A stretch of 64,000 nucleotides of DNA from Herpetosiphonaceae bacterium (GTDB lineage: Bacteria; Chloroflexota; Chloroflexia; Chloroflexales; Herpetosiphonaceae), in the NCBI GenBank assembly GCA_026003835.1, contig BPHZ01000001.1, positions 690,001 through 754,000 of the forward strand. Reading direction: 5' to 3'. Under the pieces are notes generated by a model. It was not told where the DNA came from. It saw only the letters and a program-made list of their open reading frames with translations, and did not search any database. Position 1 is the stretch's first letter. Each line of letters begins with the position of its first letter. Below are positions 44,542-52,442 of this stretch, one piece after another. A program made the translations under genes and the position numbers.

Positions 44542-44793
44542 ATGGACAGGCACGAGCAAGATTGGCACGTTCCGCTGATCGACGCGACACGGTGTACGGG
44601 GTGCGGCACCTGTCAGGCGTGCTGCCCGACAAACGCCGTCGAAGTACGGGCGGGGCTGGCGGTGGTCGTGCGGCCGGAGCAGTGCACCTTCTGTGAGCGG
44701 TGCGAGCGCTGCTGTCCGGAGCAGGCGATCGGCAGGCCCTTTGCGATCGTTTTCGCGGCTGAGGAGCAGTGGGCCAGCCGCTGCTGCTCATGA
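44542..44793 (+). CDS. 2[4Fe-4S] ferredoxin-type protein
   Basis: 83 aa. Two clusters are supported by CTGCGTCQACCPTNAVEV and CTFCERCERCCPEQAIG, each with the four-Cys pattern; extra cysteines at positions just before the Pro and at the very end (RCCS) are unusual. It is a cytosolic electron carrier with no signal peptide. It is probably cotranscribed with nirK, but NirK acts outside the membrane, so direct electron transfer between them is unlikely; a regulatory or repair role is possible. It ends 14 bp before the stop of the convergent Crp/Fnr gene. Confidence 0.9.
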   Translation: MDRHEQDWHVPLIDATRCTGCGTCQACCPTNAVEVRAGLAVVVRPEQCTFCERCERCCPEQAIGRPFAIVFAAEEQWASRCCS

Positions 44794-44806
44794 GGAGTTG
44801 GTCATG

Positions 44807-45475
44807 CTACAGCTCGGCCCGCTCGCGCAGGGCCTCGCGGTCGAGGATGTGGATGCTGCCGCGCTCCAGGGCAATCAGCCCAGCGGCCTCGAAGGACTTG
44901 AGCGCCCGGCCGACCATCTCTCGCACAGTTCCGATCCGCGCGGCCATCTCCGCCTGCGTGAGGGGTGGAGGGGCTGCGCCCTGCTCGGCGGCTTCAGCCT
45001 GCTGCAGTAGCAGCCGGGCCAGCCTCCCGTGGACGGTATGGAGGGCCAGGTTCTCAATCATGCCGACCATCATGCGCAGTCGCCCGGCAAACTCGCGGAG
45101 GAGTGCCAGGGCAAGCTCGGGATGGCGCTGGATGAGTGCGAGCATCCGGTCAAGCGGGAGCACGAGCAACCGGGTTGGCGCCAGCGCCTCAGTCGTGGCC
45201 GGGCAGGGACCGCCGTCGAAGATGGGCACCGCGTTGAAATGATCGATCGGCTCGGCGACGTGCAGGATATGCTCGCGGCCCTCCGGGGAATGGCGGACAA
45301 TCTTGACCCGCCCCTCGGCGACGATATACATCGCCTGGGCCGGTTCGCCCTCCAGCGTGATCACCGTCCCGCGCTCAATAGTGCGCTCAATAGCGATACC
45401 GGCAAGCGCTATGACGACCTCCTCCGGCAGCCGGCGCGCAAAACTGACCTGCCGGATGATTGCTACACGATCCAT
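44807..45475 (-). CDS. Crp/Fnr-family regulator, likely NO/denitrification sensor (DNR/NnrR type)
   Basis: 222 aa. N-terminal cyclic-nucleotide-like beta barrel (TVITLEGEPAQAMYIVAEGRVKI in part), dimer helix, then HTH with LTQAEMAARIGTVREMVGRALKSF near residue 170-200. The recognition helix REMVGR has the R-E-x-V-G-R set of E. coli CRP, which reads TGTGA. Only one cysteine is present, so there is no Fnr-type Fe-S cluster; NO sensing through heme, as in DNR, is plausible. Three TGTGA-N6-TCnCA-type sites occur in this window in front of nirK, the DUF2249 pair and the NO reductase operon. It stands between nirK-ferredoxin and a divergent cupin gene. Confidence 0.9.
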   Translation of the reverse strand: MDRVAIIRQVSFARRLPEEVVIALAGIAIERTIERGTVITLEGEPAQAMYIVAEGRVKIVRHSPEGREHILHVAEPIDHFNAVPIFDGGPCPATTEALAPTRLLVLPLDRMLALIQRHPELALALLREFAGRLRMMVGMIENLALHTVHGRLARLLLQQAEAAEQGAAPPPLTQAEMAARIGTVREMVGRALKSFEAAGLIALERGSIHILDREALRERAEL

Positions 45476-45559
45476 CGTTGCTCCCTCTCATAGCTGCGAC
45501 GGCCGGCTCTTATGTTATATCATACCTGGAAACCGGTACTGAAATGAGAGGAAAAAACC

Positions 45560-45919
45560 ATGCATATGACCTCTGAAGCCATTATCATCGAGCCTCTAGA
45601 CCTGCTTGCTTCCGCCACTGCCGATGGAGCAATCTGGAGCCACAGCAGCGAGCAGCTGAACATCAACCTCGTGCGGCTCAGCCCGGGCGAAGGCATCGCC
45701 CTGCACATCAACAGCGAGGTTGATGTCTGGTGTGTTGTTGTGGCCGGCGAGGGCCGGCTGACCCTGGGCGATGAGGAGCATCACATCTCAGCCGGCCAGG
45801 CCTGCTTGATCCCGCGCGGCATCCCACGATCGATCCAGGCGCTCCGCTCGCCGCTTGCCTACCTCAGCTGTCATCGTCGCCGGGCTGGACTGATGCCGGT
45901 TGGCCCGGATGAGAGGTAG
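45560..45919 (+). CDS. Cupin-domain protein
   Basis: 119 aa, single cupin barrel. The first cupin motif is degenerate (PGEGIALHINSEVDVWCVVVAGEGRL in part, with one His and one Glu/Asp) and the second is AGQACLIPRGIPRSI, lacking its usual His. Metal binding is therefore doubtful. It probably binds a small ligand or acts as a sensor. Start ATG has GAGAGG upstream. It begins the plus-strand run with the membrane module genes, 8 bp before the next gene. Confidence 0.8.
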   Translation: MHMTSEAIIIEPLDLLASATADGAIWSHSSEQLNINLVRLSPGEGIALHINSEVDVWCVVVAGEGRLTLGDEEHHISAGQACLIPRGIPRSIQALRSPLAYLSCHRRRAGLMPVGPDER

Positions 45920-45927
45920 ATACAGCG

Positions 45928-46377
45928 ATGCCGACACAATCTCGCTGGTACATTCGCACTGCTCTGATCTGGCTGGTTCTGGCGTTCATCGTGGGAGGCG
46001 CCATACTAATAAGCCGGGCGCAGCAGTGGGGCTCGATCGGTGGCGCCCTCCAGCCGGTTTTCTACCACCTGCTGATGGTTGGTTGGACGTTTCAACTGAT
46101 CTGCGGTGTGGCGCTCTGGCTCTTCCCTGTGCTGGGGAAGGAGCGGCCGCGCGGCGACGAGAGGCTAACCTGGGCCGCCTATGTCGGCCTCAACCTGGGC
46201 CTGCTCCTGCGTGCCCTCTTCGAGCCGCTGCTGCTCCTGATGCCAGGGGCGCTTGCCTCGTGGGCCGTGGTGTTGGCGGCTTTGCTGCAGGCGATAGCGG
46301 TCTGGCTCTTTGTCGTCGCCATCTGGCCGCGCGTGCGGGGCAAGCGATCGGCACTCCCTCAGCGCCGAATATCATAG
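45928..46377 (+). CDS. Four-helix heme-copper-oxidase/NnrS-like membrane protein, single module (A)
   Basis: 149 aa, four helices. The core FYHLLMVGWTFQLICGVALW followed by LFPVLGK resembles the helix X-XI region of heme-copper oxidase subunit I (GHFH, then G..Y..LP.LTG) and NnrS. One His (of YHL) is kept; the second, four residues before LP in relatives, is Trp here. It may bind one heme or be an NO-binding accessory. The next gene, 12 bp on, is a paralogue. Confidence 0.7.
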   Translation: MPTQSRWYIRTALIWLVLAFIVGGAILISRAQQWGSIGGALQPVFYHLLMVGWTFQLICGVALWLFPVLGKERPRGDERLTWAAYVGLNLGLLLRALFEPLLLLMPGALASWAVVLAALLQAIAVWLFVVAIWPRVRGKRSALPQRRIS

Positions 46378-46389
46378 AGGGGTAGAGAT

Positions 46390-46824
46390 ATGCCTGCGAT
46401 AAGCCGCTACGCAATTCGCGCTGCCCTGGTGCATCTGGCGCTCGGCGTCACGATCGGGGCGCTGCTGTTGGCCAATAAAGCGCTGCCCTTCGCCCCCTGG
46501 ATCTGGTCGCTGCTGCCCGCGCACATCCATATGCTCCTCATCGGCTGGACCGTCCAGCTAGCTTTTGGCGTTGCCTTTTGGATCCTGCCACGGTTGAGCG
46601 CCGAGGGCGACCGTGGCAGTCCTGTGCTCTCCTGGTTGATCGTTGCCGGGCTGAACGGTGGAGTGACGCTGGCCGTACTTGCTGATCTGCTTCGGCTTCT
46701 GGGAAGCATCGCTTTACCAGGGCCGCTAGAGCTGGCCGCCTTCGTCTGTTATGGCGGTGTGAGCCTGGCCTGTGCTCGCCACTTCTGGCCGCGTCTGGCG
46801 GCGATCACACTGCCCTCATCCTAA
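46390..46824 (+). CDS. Four-helix heme-copper-oxidase/NnrS-like membrane protein, single module (B)
   Basis: 144 aa, four helices, paralogue of the preceding protein. The core is AHIHMLLIGWTVQLAFGVAF then WILPRLS; two His spaced by one residue (HIH) copy the GHFH motif of oxidase helix X, which holds heme ligands in true oxidases. No other oxidase residues are present, so it is not catalytic alone. It may pair with its neighbour as a heme-binding membrane protein in NO or nitrite metabolism. Confidence 0.7.
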   Translation: MPAISRYAIRAALVHLALGVTIGALLLANKALPFAPWIWSLLPAHIHMLLIGWTVQLAFGVAFWILPRLSAEGDRGSPVLSWLIVAGLNGGVTLAVLADLLRLLGSIALPGPLELAAFVCYGGVSLACARHFWPRLAAITLPSS

Positions 46825-47220
46825 GCGCGCAAAGGCCAGAAGCTCCTGCTATCCTGACGAGGATGCTGTGAGCGGTCGATTGTGCAGCGATTTTATAGGG
46901 TAGCTCAGCGCCTGTACTTACGCCTGCTGGAAGATATGCGATCAATTCCCGTCAGCAGTTGTGTTTTCCTGGAATCGTAGCAGGGGAGCGCTGATACAGG
47001 AGGAAGCGTTTCTTCACGCCTGGTAGATATTTCTCCACCGCCGCCGGGCTCGCCTGATGCTATCCTCAATGCCTGGACCGGGCTACAAGAGCGCAGGAGG
47101 TATGCTCGCTCGCAGCACGACCACCGCTAAGACTTTTGTCGTAGGCGGTTAAGCGCCGGGCCGGTAATCTGGGAGAAGCGTGGCGCTGTCCAGCATAATG
47201 CTACGAAGAGAGGTTGAATC
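46825..47220. other. 396-bp gene-free interval
   Basis: I see no gene, no TGTGA-N6-TCACA site and no strong hairpin. The last bases (AAGAGAGGTTGAATC) give the ribosome site of the next gene. The interval must hold its promoter if the two runs are separate. Confidence 0.4.
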
Positions 47221-48531
47221 ATGATCTCACGGCAGGATCCCTGGAGCGAGGCCCTGCTGGCGCTTCGTTATCTTCTCACCGCGCAGCTCTTCTTTCTCAT
47301 CTGGCCGGCACTCCAATGGTCGGCTGCCGGCGAGCTGGTCGGTTTTCCCTATTCTCCACGGCTATTAGCACTTACGCATCTGTTTACTCTTGGCTGGGCG
47401 ATGCTTACCTGCCTGGGCGTGCTATCTCAGCTGCTGCCAGTCTTGCTGCAGACGCCGCTCCGCGATCGACACCTGCTCGACTGGGGTTTCTGGCCTATGG
47501 TCGCCGGCATCGCAATCTTCTGCGCCGGCTTCTACTGGAGCAGCAGCCCAGTGCTGATCGGCGGCAGCGCACTTTTGACCGTTGGCCTGCTTGGAGCGCT
47601 GTGGAGCCTGGGCCGGACGATCCTGGCAGCGCGGCGCTGGAGCGCCCCACTTTGCGGCATTGCGCTTTCGCTGCTGGCGTTGCTGATGGTACTGATCGTA
47701 GGTGTCCTGCTGGTGCTAAGCCGTCGCTGGGGGGTCCTCAACAGCCTGGGGCTTTACGGACTGCTTGGCCATGCTCACCTGGGCCTGGTCGGGTGGTTTA
47801 CAGTCCTGACCGTCTCGATCAGCTATCAGCTCTTCCCGATGTTCACGCTTTCCCATGGCTACACCTGCCGCTGGGGAGCGCTGGCTGTCGGCGGCTTTTC
47901 GCTGGTCGCTTACGGGAGCTGGATTGCGATCTGGGCAGGGGCAAATCGAGCTGCGCTTATGCCACTGGCTCTGATCGCACTATTTGCCGGACTGCTCTGG
48001 TTGCTTGATCTGCGTGGGATCCTGCGTCACCGGGTACGGCAGCGGATCGAGCTTGCGATCCAGGTAGGGCTGGGCGCAGCGCTGCTGCTGATCGGCACAA
48101 GCGTTTGGGCATTGCTCGGTCTGCTTGGCTGGCCCATCCTCGCGGCCGGCAAGCATGTTCAGATCGAGATCATGCTCGGTCTCTATGGCTGGATCGGGCT
48201 GATGATCGTCGCGATGCTGCATAAAATCCTCCCTTTTTTGATCTGGCTCCTGCGCTCTAATCCATCTGGGGGACCGGCCGCAGTTGTTGCCCGCGATCTC
48301 TTCAACCAGCCGTTGATGCGAGTGTCCGTACTGGCCCCTTTGGCCGGAGCGCTGGTAACGATCCTGGGTGTTGGATCAGGTTCGGAAGGGCTGGTGCGGG
48401 CTGGGGCGGTACTGCTGGAGGTTGCCGCGCTCGGTCTGCTCGCCAACAGCGCCCGCGCTCTGCTGGTCCGTCCGGCCGCTCAGAGGCAACAGACTGGCAC
48501 TCGCGAGGGAGCTACCGCCAGCCGCCGGTAG
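47221..48531 (+). CDS. NnrS-like membrane protein with three repeats of the four-helix module
   Basis: 436 aa, about twelve helices. The module core appears three times: THLFTLGWAMLTCLGVLSQ then LLPVLL (near residue 60), GHAHLGLVGWFTVLTVSISY then QLFPMF (near 190), and KHVQIEIMLGLYGWIGLMIV then MLHKILPFLIW (near 320). NnrS is a heme- and copper-containing membrane protein tied to NO stress in denitrifiers. The size and helix number fit NnrS, but the repeat motif is closer to oxidase subunit I. Likely role: NO binding, protection or delivery (inference). Confidence 0.75.
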   Translation: MISRQDPWSEALLALRYLLTAQLFFLIWPALQWSAAGELVGFPYSPRLLALTHLFTLGWAMLTCLGVLSQLLPVLLQTPLRDRHLLDWGFWPMVAGIAIFCAGFYWSSSPVLIGGSALLTVGLLGALWSLGRTILAARRWSAPLCGIALSLLALLMVLIVGVLLVLSRRWGVLNSLGLYGLLGHAHLGLVGWFTVLTVSISYQLFPMFTLSHGYTCRWGALAVGGFSLVAYGSWIAIWAGANRAALMPLALIALFAGLLWLLDLRGILRHRVRQRIELAIQVGLGAALLLIGTSVWALLGLLGWPILAAGKHVQIEIMLGLYGWIGLMIVAMLHKILPFLIWLLRSNPSGGPAAVVARDLFNQPLMRVSVLAPLAGALVTILGVGSGSEGLVRAGAVLLEVAALGLLANSARALLVRPAAQRQQTGTREGATASRR

Positions 48532-48555
48532 CAGTAAAAGTAAGGAGATTGCTCT

Positions 48556-49389
48556 GTGGAATTGCATACGCGCCTTTTCGTTATCAGCGGGCTGCTGGCA
48601 CTGCTCGGCGCGGCGGTGCTGCACCTGCTTACTCTGTTGGGCCTTGGTGGACTCTGGAGCGCCCTGGTGCATCTGATGCTGTTCGGCTGGGTTTCTATGC
48701 TGATCTATGGGGTCAGCTACCACACGATGCCAGTCTTCTCATCCAGATCCTTCCCCTGGCCCGGTATGATCGTGGTACACTGGGCCGTTTATAGCGCCGG
48801 CCTGCTGGTGGCGATAGCCGGCCTCCTGACCGGCAGCGATCGTACCGGGGCGGTGGGCATGGTGCTGGAGCTTGCCGGAAGCCTGCTTTTTCTGGTAAAT
48901 ACGATCGCTCTATTTGTCTTCGGCGTTCAGCGCGGCCAGCGCCTTCCGGCTGGGGCGGAGCAGCGATCAATCGACCGGCTAGCGACGCAGGCCACGAAGC
49001 TGGCAAGCCTCTGCATGCCGCTCTCGTTGGGTTTGTTGGCAGCCGCCGAGGCGGGCTGGATCAGCGGAGCCTGGACGCTTGCAGCCGAGCACTTGACACT
49101 CCTGGGCTGGATTATGCTGATGGTTGTCGGGGTCGCCTGCCATGTTCTGCCCCGCTGGACAGGTCGTAAGCTGCGTGGACCCGCCTGGCTGCGAGCGCAA
49201 CTCGCCTGTCATATTGGGGCGATGACCATGATGGTTCCCGCACTGGGCTTCGGCTGGGCTGTGCCCTTCGCCGCTGGAGGGGTGTTGATGGCGCTGGCCC
49301 TGGCGCTCTTTGGCTGGACGATCTGGCCGGCGCTGGCGGCGACCCGCCAGCGTGCGGCTATCGTTTTTGTTGATGAGAGGAAGATATAG
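48556..49389 (+). CDS. Membrane protein with two repeats of the four-helix module
   Basis: 277 aa, eight helices. Core one: LVHLMLFGWVSMLIYGVSYH then TMPVFSSR; core two: EHLTLLGWIMLMVVGVACHV then LPRWTGR. Both carry His at the two heme-ligand-like positions, and LPRWTGR is very near the LPKLTGR that follows helix X in oxidases. The start is GTG with AAGGAGATTGCTCT. It begins 24 bp after the three-module gene and abuts the next single-module gene with no gap. Confidence 0.75.
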   Translation: MELHTRLFVISGLLALLGAAVLHLLTLLGLGGLWSALVHLMLFGWVSMLIYGVSYHTMPVFSSRSFPWPGMIVVHWAVYSAGLLVAIAGLLTGSDRTGAVGMVLELAGSLLFLVNTIALFVFGVQRGQRLPAGAEQRSIDRLATQATKLASLCMPLSLGLLAAAEAGWISGAWTLAAEHLTLLGWIMLMVVGVACHVLPRWTGRKLRGPAWLRAQLACHIGAMTMMVPALGFGWAVPFAAGGVLMALALALFGWTIWPALAATRQRAAIVFVDERKI

Positions 49390-49803
49390 ATGAGCACACT
49401 GAGCCTGCGCTGCATTCGCTTTGCCTTGTTTTACCTGGCCTGCGGGATGAGTCTCGGTGTCGTCTTTGCCTTCGACCGGGCGACAGGCGCCCTGCTCCGT
49501 CCGCTGCACGCCGAGCTGAACCTTTGGGGCTGGCTAACGCTGTTGATTTACGGAATGGCCTACCATATGCTTCCGCGCTTTCTCGGCCGACCGCTGCGCT
49601 GGCCGCGAGCTGCCGCCTGGCAGTCGTGGCTGGCAATCGGTGGGGTTGGGCTGGCCGCGCTCGGCTGGGCGCTGCTGGTCATGGAGGCGCCCATCGCCCG
49701 CCCGTTGATGGGGATTGCGGGCGCTCTTCAGCTGATGGGCGCTCTCATCTTTGCGGGCTTAATGCTCGATCTGTTCATCGATCTTCGCCGGAGCGCCAGG
49801 TAG
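49390..49803 (+). CDS. Four-helix heme-copper-oxidase/NnrS-like membrane protein, single module (C)
   Basis: 137 aa, four helices. Core HAELNLWGWLTLLIYGMAYH then MLPRFLGR, with both His kept. Starts with ATG right after the previous stop, GAGAGGAAGAT serving as ribosome site. Fifth member of the modular set in this 4-kb stretch. A strong hairpin terminator follows. Confidence 0.72.
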   Translation: MSTLSLRCIRFALFYLACGMSLGVVFAFDRATGALLRPLHAELNLWGWLTLLIYGMAYHMLPRFLGRPLRWPRAAAWQSWLAIGGVGLAALGWALLVMEAPIARPLMGIAGALQLMGALIFAGLMLDLFIDLRRSAR

Positions 49804-49853
49804 CCGACGTTCCGCCACCTCTCTCTGGCCATTGCCGGGTAGCTCATAAAAGC

Positions 49854-49876
49854 GCACCCTCGCCAGGCGAGGGTGC
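49854..49876. terminator. Bidirectional hairpin terminator
   Basis: GCACCCTCG and CGAGGGTGC form a stem with a CCAGG loop (the arms can extend to 11 bp). It separates the plus-strand membrane genes from the convergent DUF2249 genes. Confidence 0.7.
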
Positions 49877-49909
49877 TTCAGTCTTGTGATCTGGCTGGGA
49901 AGGAGCACG

Positions 49910-50686
49910 CTAGTCGGCTCTCCTGATCGTGGTGCGGTATCCGCCACCCTCGGCAGTTTCCGTCTCGTAGCGGTAGCCTTGCTCGGCAAGCGCCTCATAG
50001 AGGAAAATGGGCTGCCGATCGGTGAAGATGACCAGCATGCCGCCCGGTTTGACTCCCTTGAGCGCCTTCAGCGTCCGGATCATCGGCTGGGGTGGATCAA
50101 GGCCACGGTGATCGAGGACTAGCGGAGCGTCGGCGAGCGCCTCTTCGGTAGGGTTGAGATCGGGTAGCCCTTCCGAGAGGCGATAAAAGAAGATCTGCCA
50201 GTCTTGGTCCCCAAGCTGCCTGGCCCAATGAGCGAACCCGCGCCCTCCAAGCAGCTCGTAGAGGGGAAGTGGTTCAAAGGTGTTGCGAAGCATAAAGATC
50301 TCGCCGGGCTTAACCTCTCTAACGGCCCGCATAATGCTAGCGAGTGGCGTATTCTGTTCACGGACGTCAAGTGAGACTTCTACGCCGGCTATCTGAAGCC
50401 AGTCCGGCTCCGGGTCCGGCTGCCTGGGTCGAGCTATCGTAGGCGCCGGTGGGTGAAGCGTGCCAGGCGCCTCGCTTTTGATCGCCGTGTTGAGCGCCGC
50501 CAGCAGTGCTTCAGCATCGACGCCCGCAATGGCAGCTGCCTGCTGGACTGTCACAAGACGGGCAAAGGTGCGGCGCAGCATGGGGTTGCGCAGGCGGTTG
50601 AAGGCGCTATGGTGGCCCGTGAAAACATCGAGCGTCTGTGGGTAGCGCGCCAGCACCTCGGCAACGGACATGGTGGCGGTAATCAT
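49910..50686 (-). CDS. DUF1858-like plus double DUF2249 protein
   Basis: 258 aa. Residues 1-70 resemble the DUF1858/ScdA-N helical domain (MSVAEVLARYPQTLDVFTGH) but without its usual CysCys. Two DUF2249 domains follow (VSLDVREQNTPLASIMRAVREVKPGE in part; LDHRGLDPPQPMIRTLKALK), each a TusA/SirA-like fold. DUF2249 genes are common beside denitrification genes, where they are thought to help metal-centre or NO-damage metabolism; their chemistry is not known to me. The ATG overlaps the previous stop (ATGA). Confidence 0.82.
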   Translation of the reverse strand: MITATMSVAEVLARYPQTLDVFTGHHSAFNRLRNPMLRRTFARLVTVQQAAAIAGVDAEALLAALNTAIKSEAPGTLHPPAPTIARPRQPDPEPDWLQIAGVEVSLDVREQNTPLASIMRAVREVKPGEIFMLRNTFEPLPLYELLGGRGFAHWARQLGDQDWQIFFYRLSEGLPDLNPTEEALADAPLVLDHRGLDPPQPMIRTLKALKGVKPGGMLVIFTDRQPIFLYEALAEQGYRYETETAEGGGYRTTIRRAD

Positions 50687-51150
50687 CGTATCAGGCTCTC
50701 ATCAACGGTTTGCAGCGACGCCAGCAGCGTATTGAGATCAAGGCCATGTTCCTCTGCTACCCGCGCCAGTGTCAGGCTCCCGCCGCAGCATAGGTCGATA
50801 CCAAACGATTTCAGGACCGGTATTGCCTGCGGATAGCGCTCGACAATCGCATTGACTGTCTGGTGTGCCAGCGCTATGCGTTCCTGGTCCTGATCAGGGA
50901 TGGTGTTACGACTGATCTCAACCCGCCAGATCTCGGGGCCGCTCTCCAGGTAACGCCAGCCATACTGCTGCAGGCGAGTTGCCTGAATTTGATAGTAGAG
51001 CGGGATAGGATCGTGGTCATTGACAATCACCAGCGTCTGGCCTGGAGCCAGTCGATCAAGGAGCTGGAAAATCAGCGGATGGCGTTCGCGTGGGATGATC
51101 CGGCGCACGTCAAGCACCGCTGGCTCGCTCATTTGGAGGTCAGCTGTCAT
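50683..51150 (-). CDS. DUF2249 plus DUF542 (ScdA-N/RIC-like) protein
   Basis: 155 aa from ATG 51150, with AGGTG upstream; an ATG five codons earlier is an alternative. The N-terminal DUF2249 domain (LDVRRIIPRERHPLIFQLLD) is followed by the DUF542 helical domain: AIVERYPQAIPVLKSFGIDL then CCGGSLTLARVAEEHG. DUF542 is the N-terminal domain of the RIC/ScdA di-iron proteins that repair Fe-S clusters after NO damage; the two Cys are intact. The hemerythrin domain is absent. Likely role: protection or repair under NO stress. Under the Crp/Fnr-type promoter just upstream. Confidence 0.85.
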   Translation of the reverse strand: MTADLQMSEPAVLDVRRIIPRERHPLIFQLLDRLAPGQTLVIVNDHDPIPLYYQIQATRLQQYGWRYLESGPEIWRVEISRNTIPDQDQERIALAHQTVNAIVERYPQAIPVLKSFGIDLCCGGSLTLARVAEEHGLDLNTLLASLQTVDESLIR

Positions 51151-51208
51151 ACGTATGCACCTCATTACTGATGGAGAAGACGCCCTTCTCTTGCTTCAGC
51201 TCATACCC

Positions 51209-51251
51209 AGGCTACTACAAATAGCTTCAGCACGATGCGACTTTTCTCACA
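51209..51251 (-). promoter_or_regulatory. Crp/Fnr-type site and -10 of the DUF2249 pair
   Basis: On the minus strand TGTGA-GAAAAG-TCGCA (plus 51236-51251) is followed by TAGCCT (plus 51209-51214), centred exactly 32 nt downstream. The spacer shares AAAAG with the nirK site. One half-site base differs from consensus. It lies in the 122-bp gap after the radical SAM gene. Confidence 0.7.
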
Positions 51252-51272
51252 CGATGCAGGGCATCACAACAG

Positions 51273-52442
51273 CTACTCGTCAGCGAGTTGACTCGATCTT
51301 CCGGGCCAGGAGTTACTTGCCTCGAAGATCTGATTCAGAGGTGGGCGACGGCTTTCTCCTGGCTGATAGGGGCATAAGGGATCGCTTTCCAACGGATCGC
51401 CGGTAGCAGCAAAGGCGCGTGCCCGTGAGCCGCCGCAGATCACACGATACTCGCAGCGGCCGCACTTGCCCTTTAGCTGTTGCGAGTCGCGCAGGTTACA
51501 GAAGAGCGAGGCGCTGCGGTAGACATCTACAAGGTTATCAGTACGCACATGACCTGACGGTAGCGGTAGGAAGCCCGATGGGTAGAAGGCCCCGGTGTGC
51601 GAGACAAAGACGATGCCGTTGCCGTCGCGGATGCCGAAGCTCTGTGAGATCGAGCTACGCCGAATATCGTGGCCCGGTATCCCCATCCGCCGGGCCGTCT
51701 CCAGCGCCACGCGACGGTACGAGGGCGCCTCAGTGGTCTTGATCGCAAACGGCGCATTCAGCGAGCGCAGATAGATCCAGCGCATCAGCTCCTCGCCAAG
51801 CTCAGGGGTTACCTCGCGCAGCACCTGGCCGCGCCCGACGCCGATCAGAAAGAAGAGCGCCCAGCGCATCACGCGGTGTTGGGTGAGTAGATTGTAGATT
51901 GCGGGCAGCTCATCGGCGGTCTCCTCGGCGACCAGGGTATTGATCTGGACGGGCAGCCCCAGATCCTCGGCATCGCGTAGCGCGCGCATGGTCCGCTCGA
52001 AGCAGCCAGGGATGCCCCGCACCTTATCGTGGCGCTTTGGCGTTGCGCCGTCAAGGCTGAGGCCCATGCTCTGGATACCATGGTTGTGCAGCCGGATGAT
52101 CATCTCGCGCGTCAGCCGCTCGGTGGCGCTCGGCGTAATCGAGACAGTAATCCCCAGCGCGCATGCCTCATCGATCAGCTCGAAGATATCGGGGCGCTCC
52201 AGTGGATCGCCGCCAGTCAAGATCAGGTGCGGAAGCGGATCGCCGAATCCTGCGATCTGGCGTAACAACTGTTTCCCCTCGGAGGTGTTCAGCTCAAACG
52301 GATGGCGATGGGGCGATGCCTCGGCCCGGCAGTGGCGGCATGTCAACGCACATGCCTGGGTCAGTTCCCAGTAGATCAGCAGAGGGCGCTCGCTGTAATT
52401 GCGAGCGCCCGTACGGTGCAGGGTTGGTGATGCGTTCCTCAT
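51273..52442 (-). CDS. Radical SAM/SPASM protein, heme-biosynthesis-like (AhbD/NirJ group)
   Basis: 389 aa. The radical SAM cluster motif is CALTCRHC near residue 31-38, with TGGDPLERPDI and LSLDGATPKRHDKVRG. The C-terminal SPASM region has CGRCEYRVICGG and a last Cys in SDPLC, for a second Fe-S cluster. Proteins of this type include AhbC/AhbD and NirJ, which alter heme side chains. The ATG overlaps the end of the protoporphyrinogen oxidase gene, behind GGAGGAACGCC, so a tetrapyrrole substrate is likely. Whether it decarboxylates coproheme or modifies another porphyrin is not decided by sequence. Confidence 0.85.
   Translation of the reverse strand: MRNASPTLHRTGARNYSERPLLIYWELTQACALTCRHCRAEASPHRHPFELNTSEGKQLLRQIAGFGDPLPHLILTGGDPLERPDIFELIDEACALGITVSITPSATERLTREMIIRLHNHGIQSMGLSLDGATPKRHDKVRGIPGCFERTMRALRDAEDLGLPVQINTLVAEETADELPAIYNLLTQHRVMRWALFFLIGVGRGQVLREVTPELGEELMRWIYLRSLNAPFAIKTTEAPSYRRVALETARRMGIPGHDIRRSSISQSFGIRDGNGIVFVSHTGAFYPSGFLPLPSGHVRTDNLVDVYRSASLFCNLRDSQQLKGKCGRCEYRVICGGSRARAFAATGDPLESDPLCPYQPGESRRPPLNQIFEASNSWPGRSSQLADE

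Noticed and set aside
43279..44568. 429-aa minus-strand frame across nirK
   Set aside because: His/Arg-rich shadow of nirK codons with no domain or start signal.
46860..46885. TGTGA at 46870 as a further Crp/Fnr site before the NnrS-like genes
   Set aside because: The second half-site (N6 then TCACA) is absent; it does not fit the pattern of the other three sites.
49480..49495. GACAGGCGCC inside the module C gene as a third copy of the nirK hairpin
   Set aside because: Only ten bases match, within codons, and no complementary arm follows; chance is enough.
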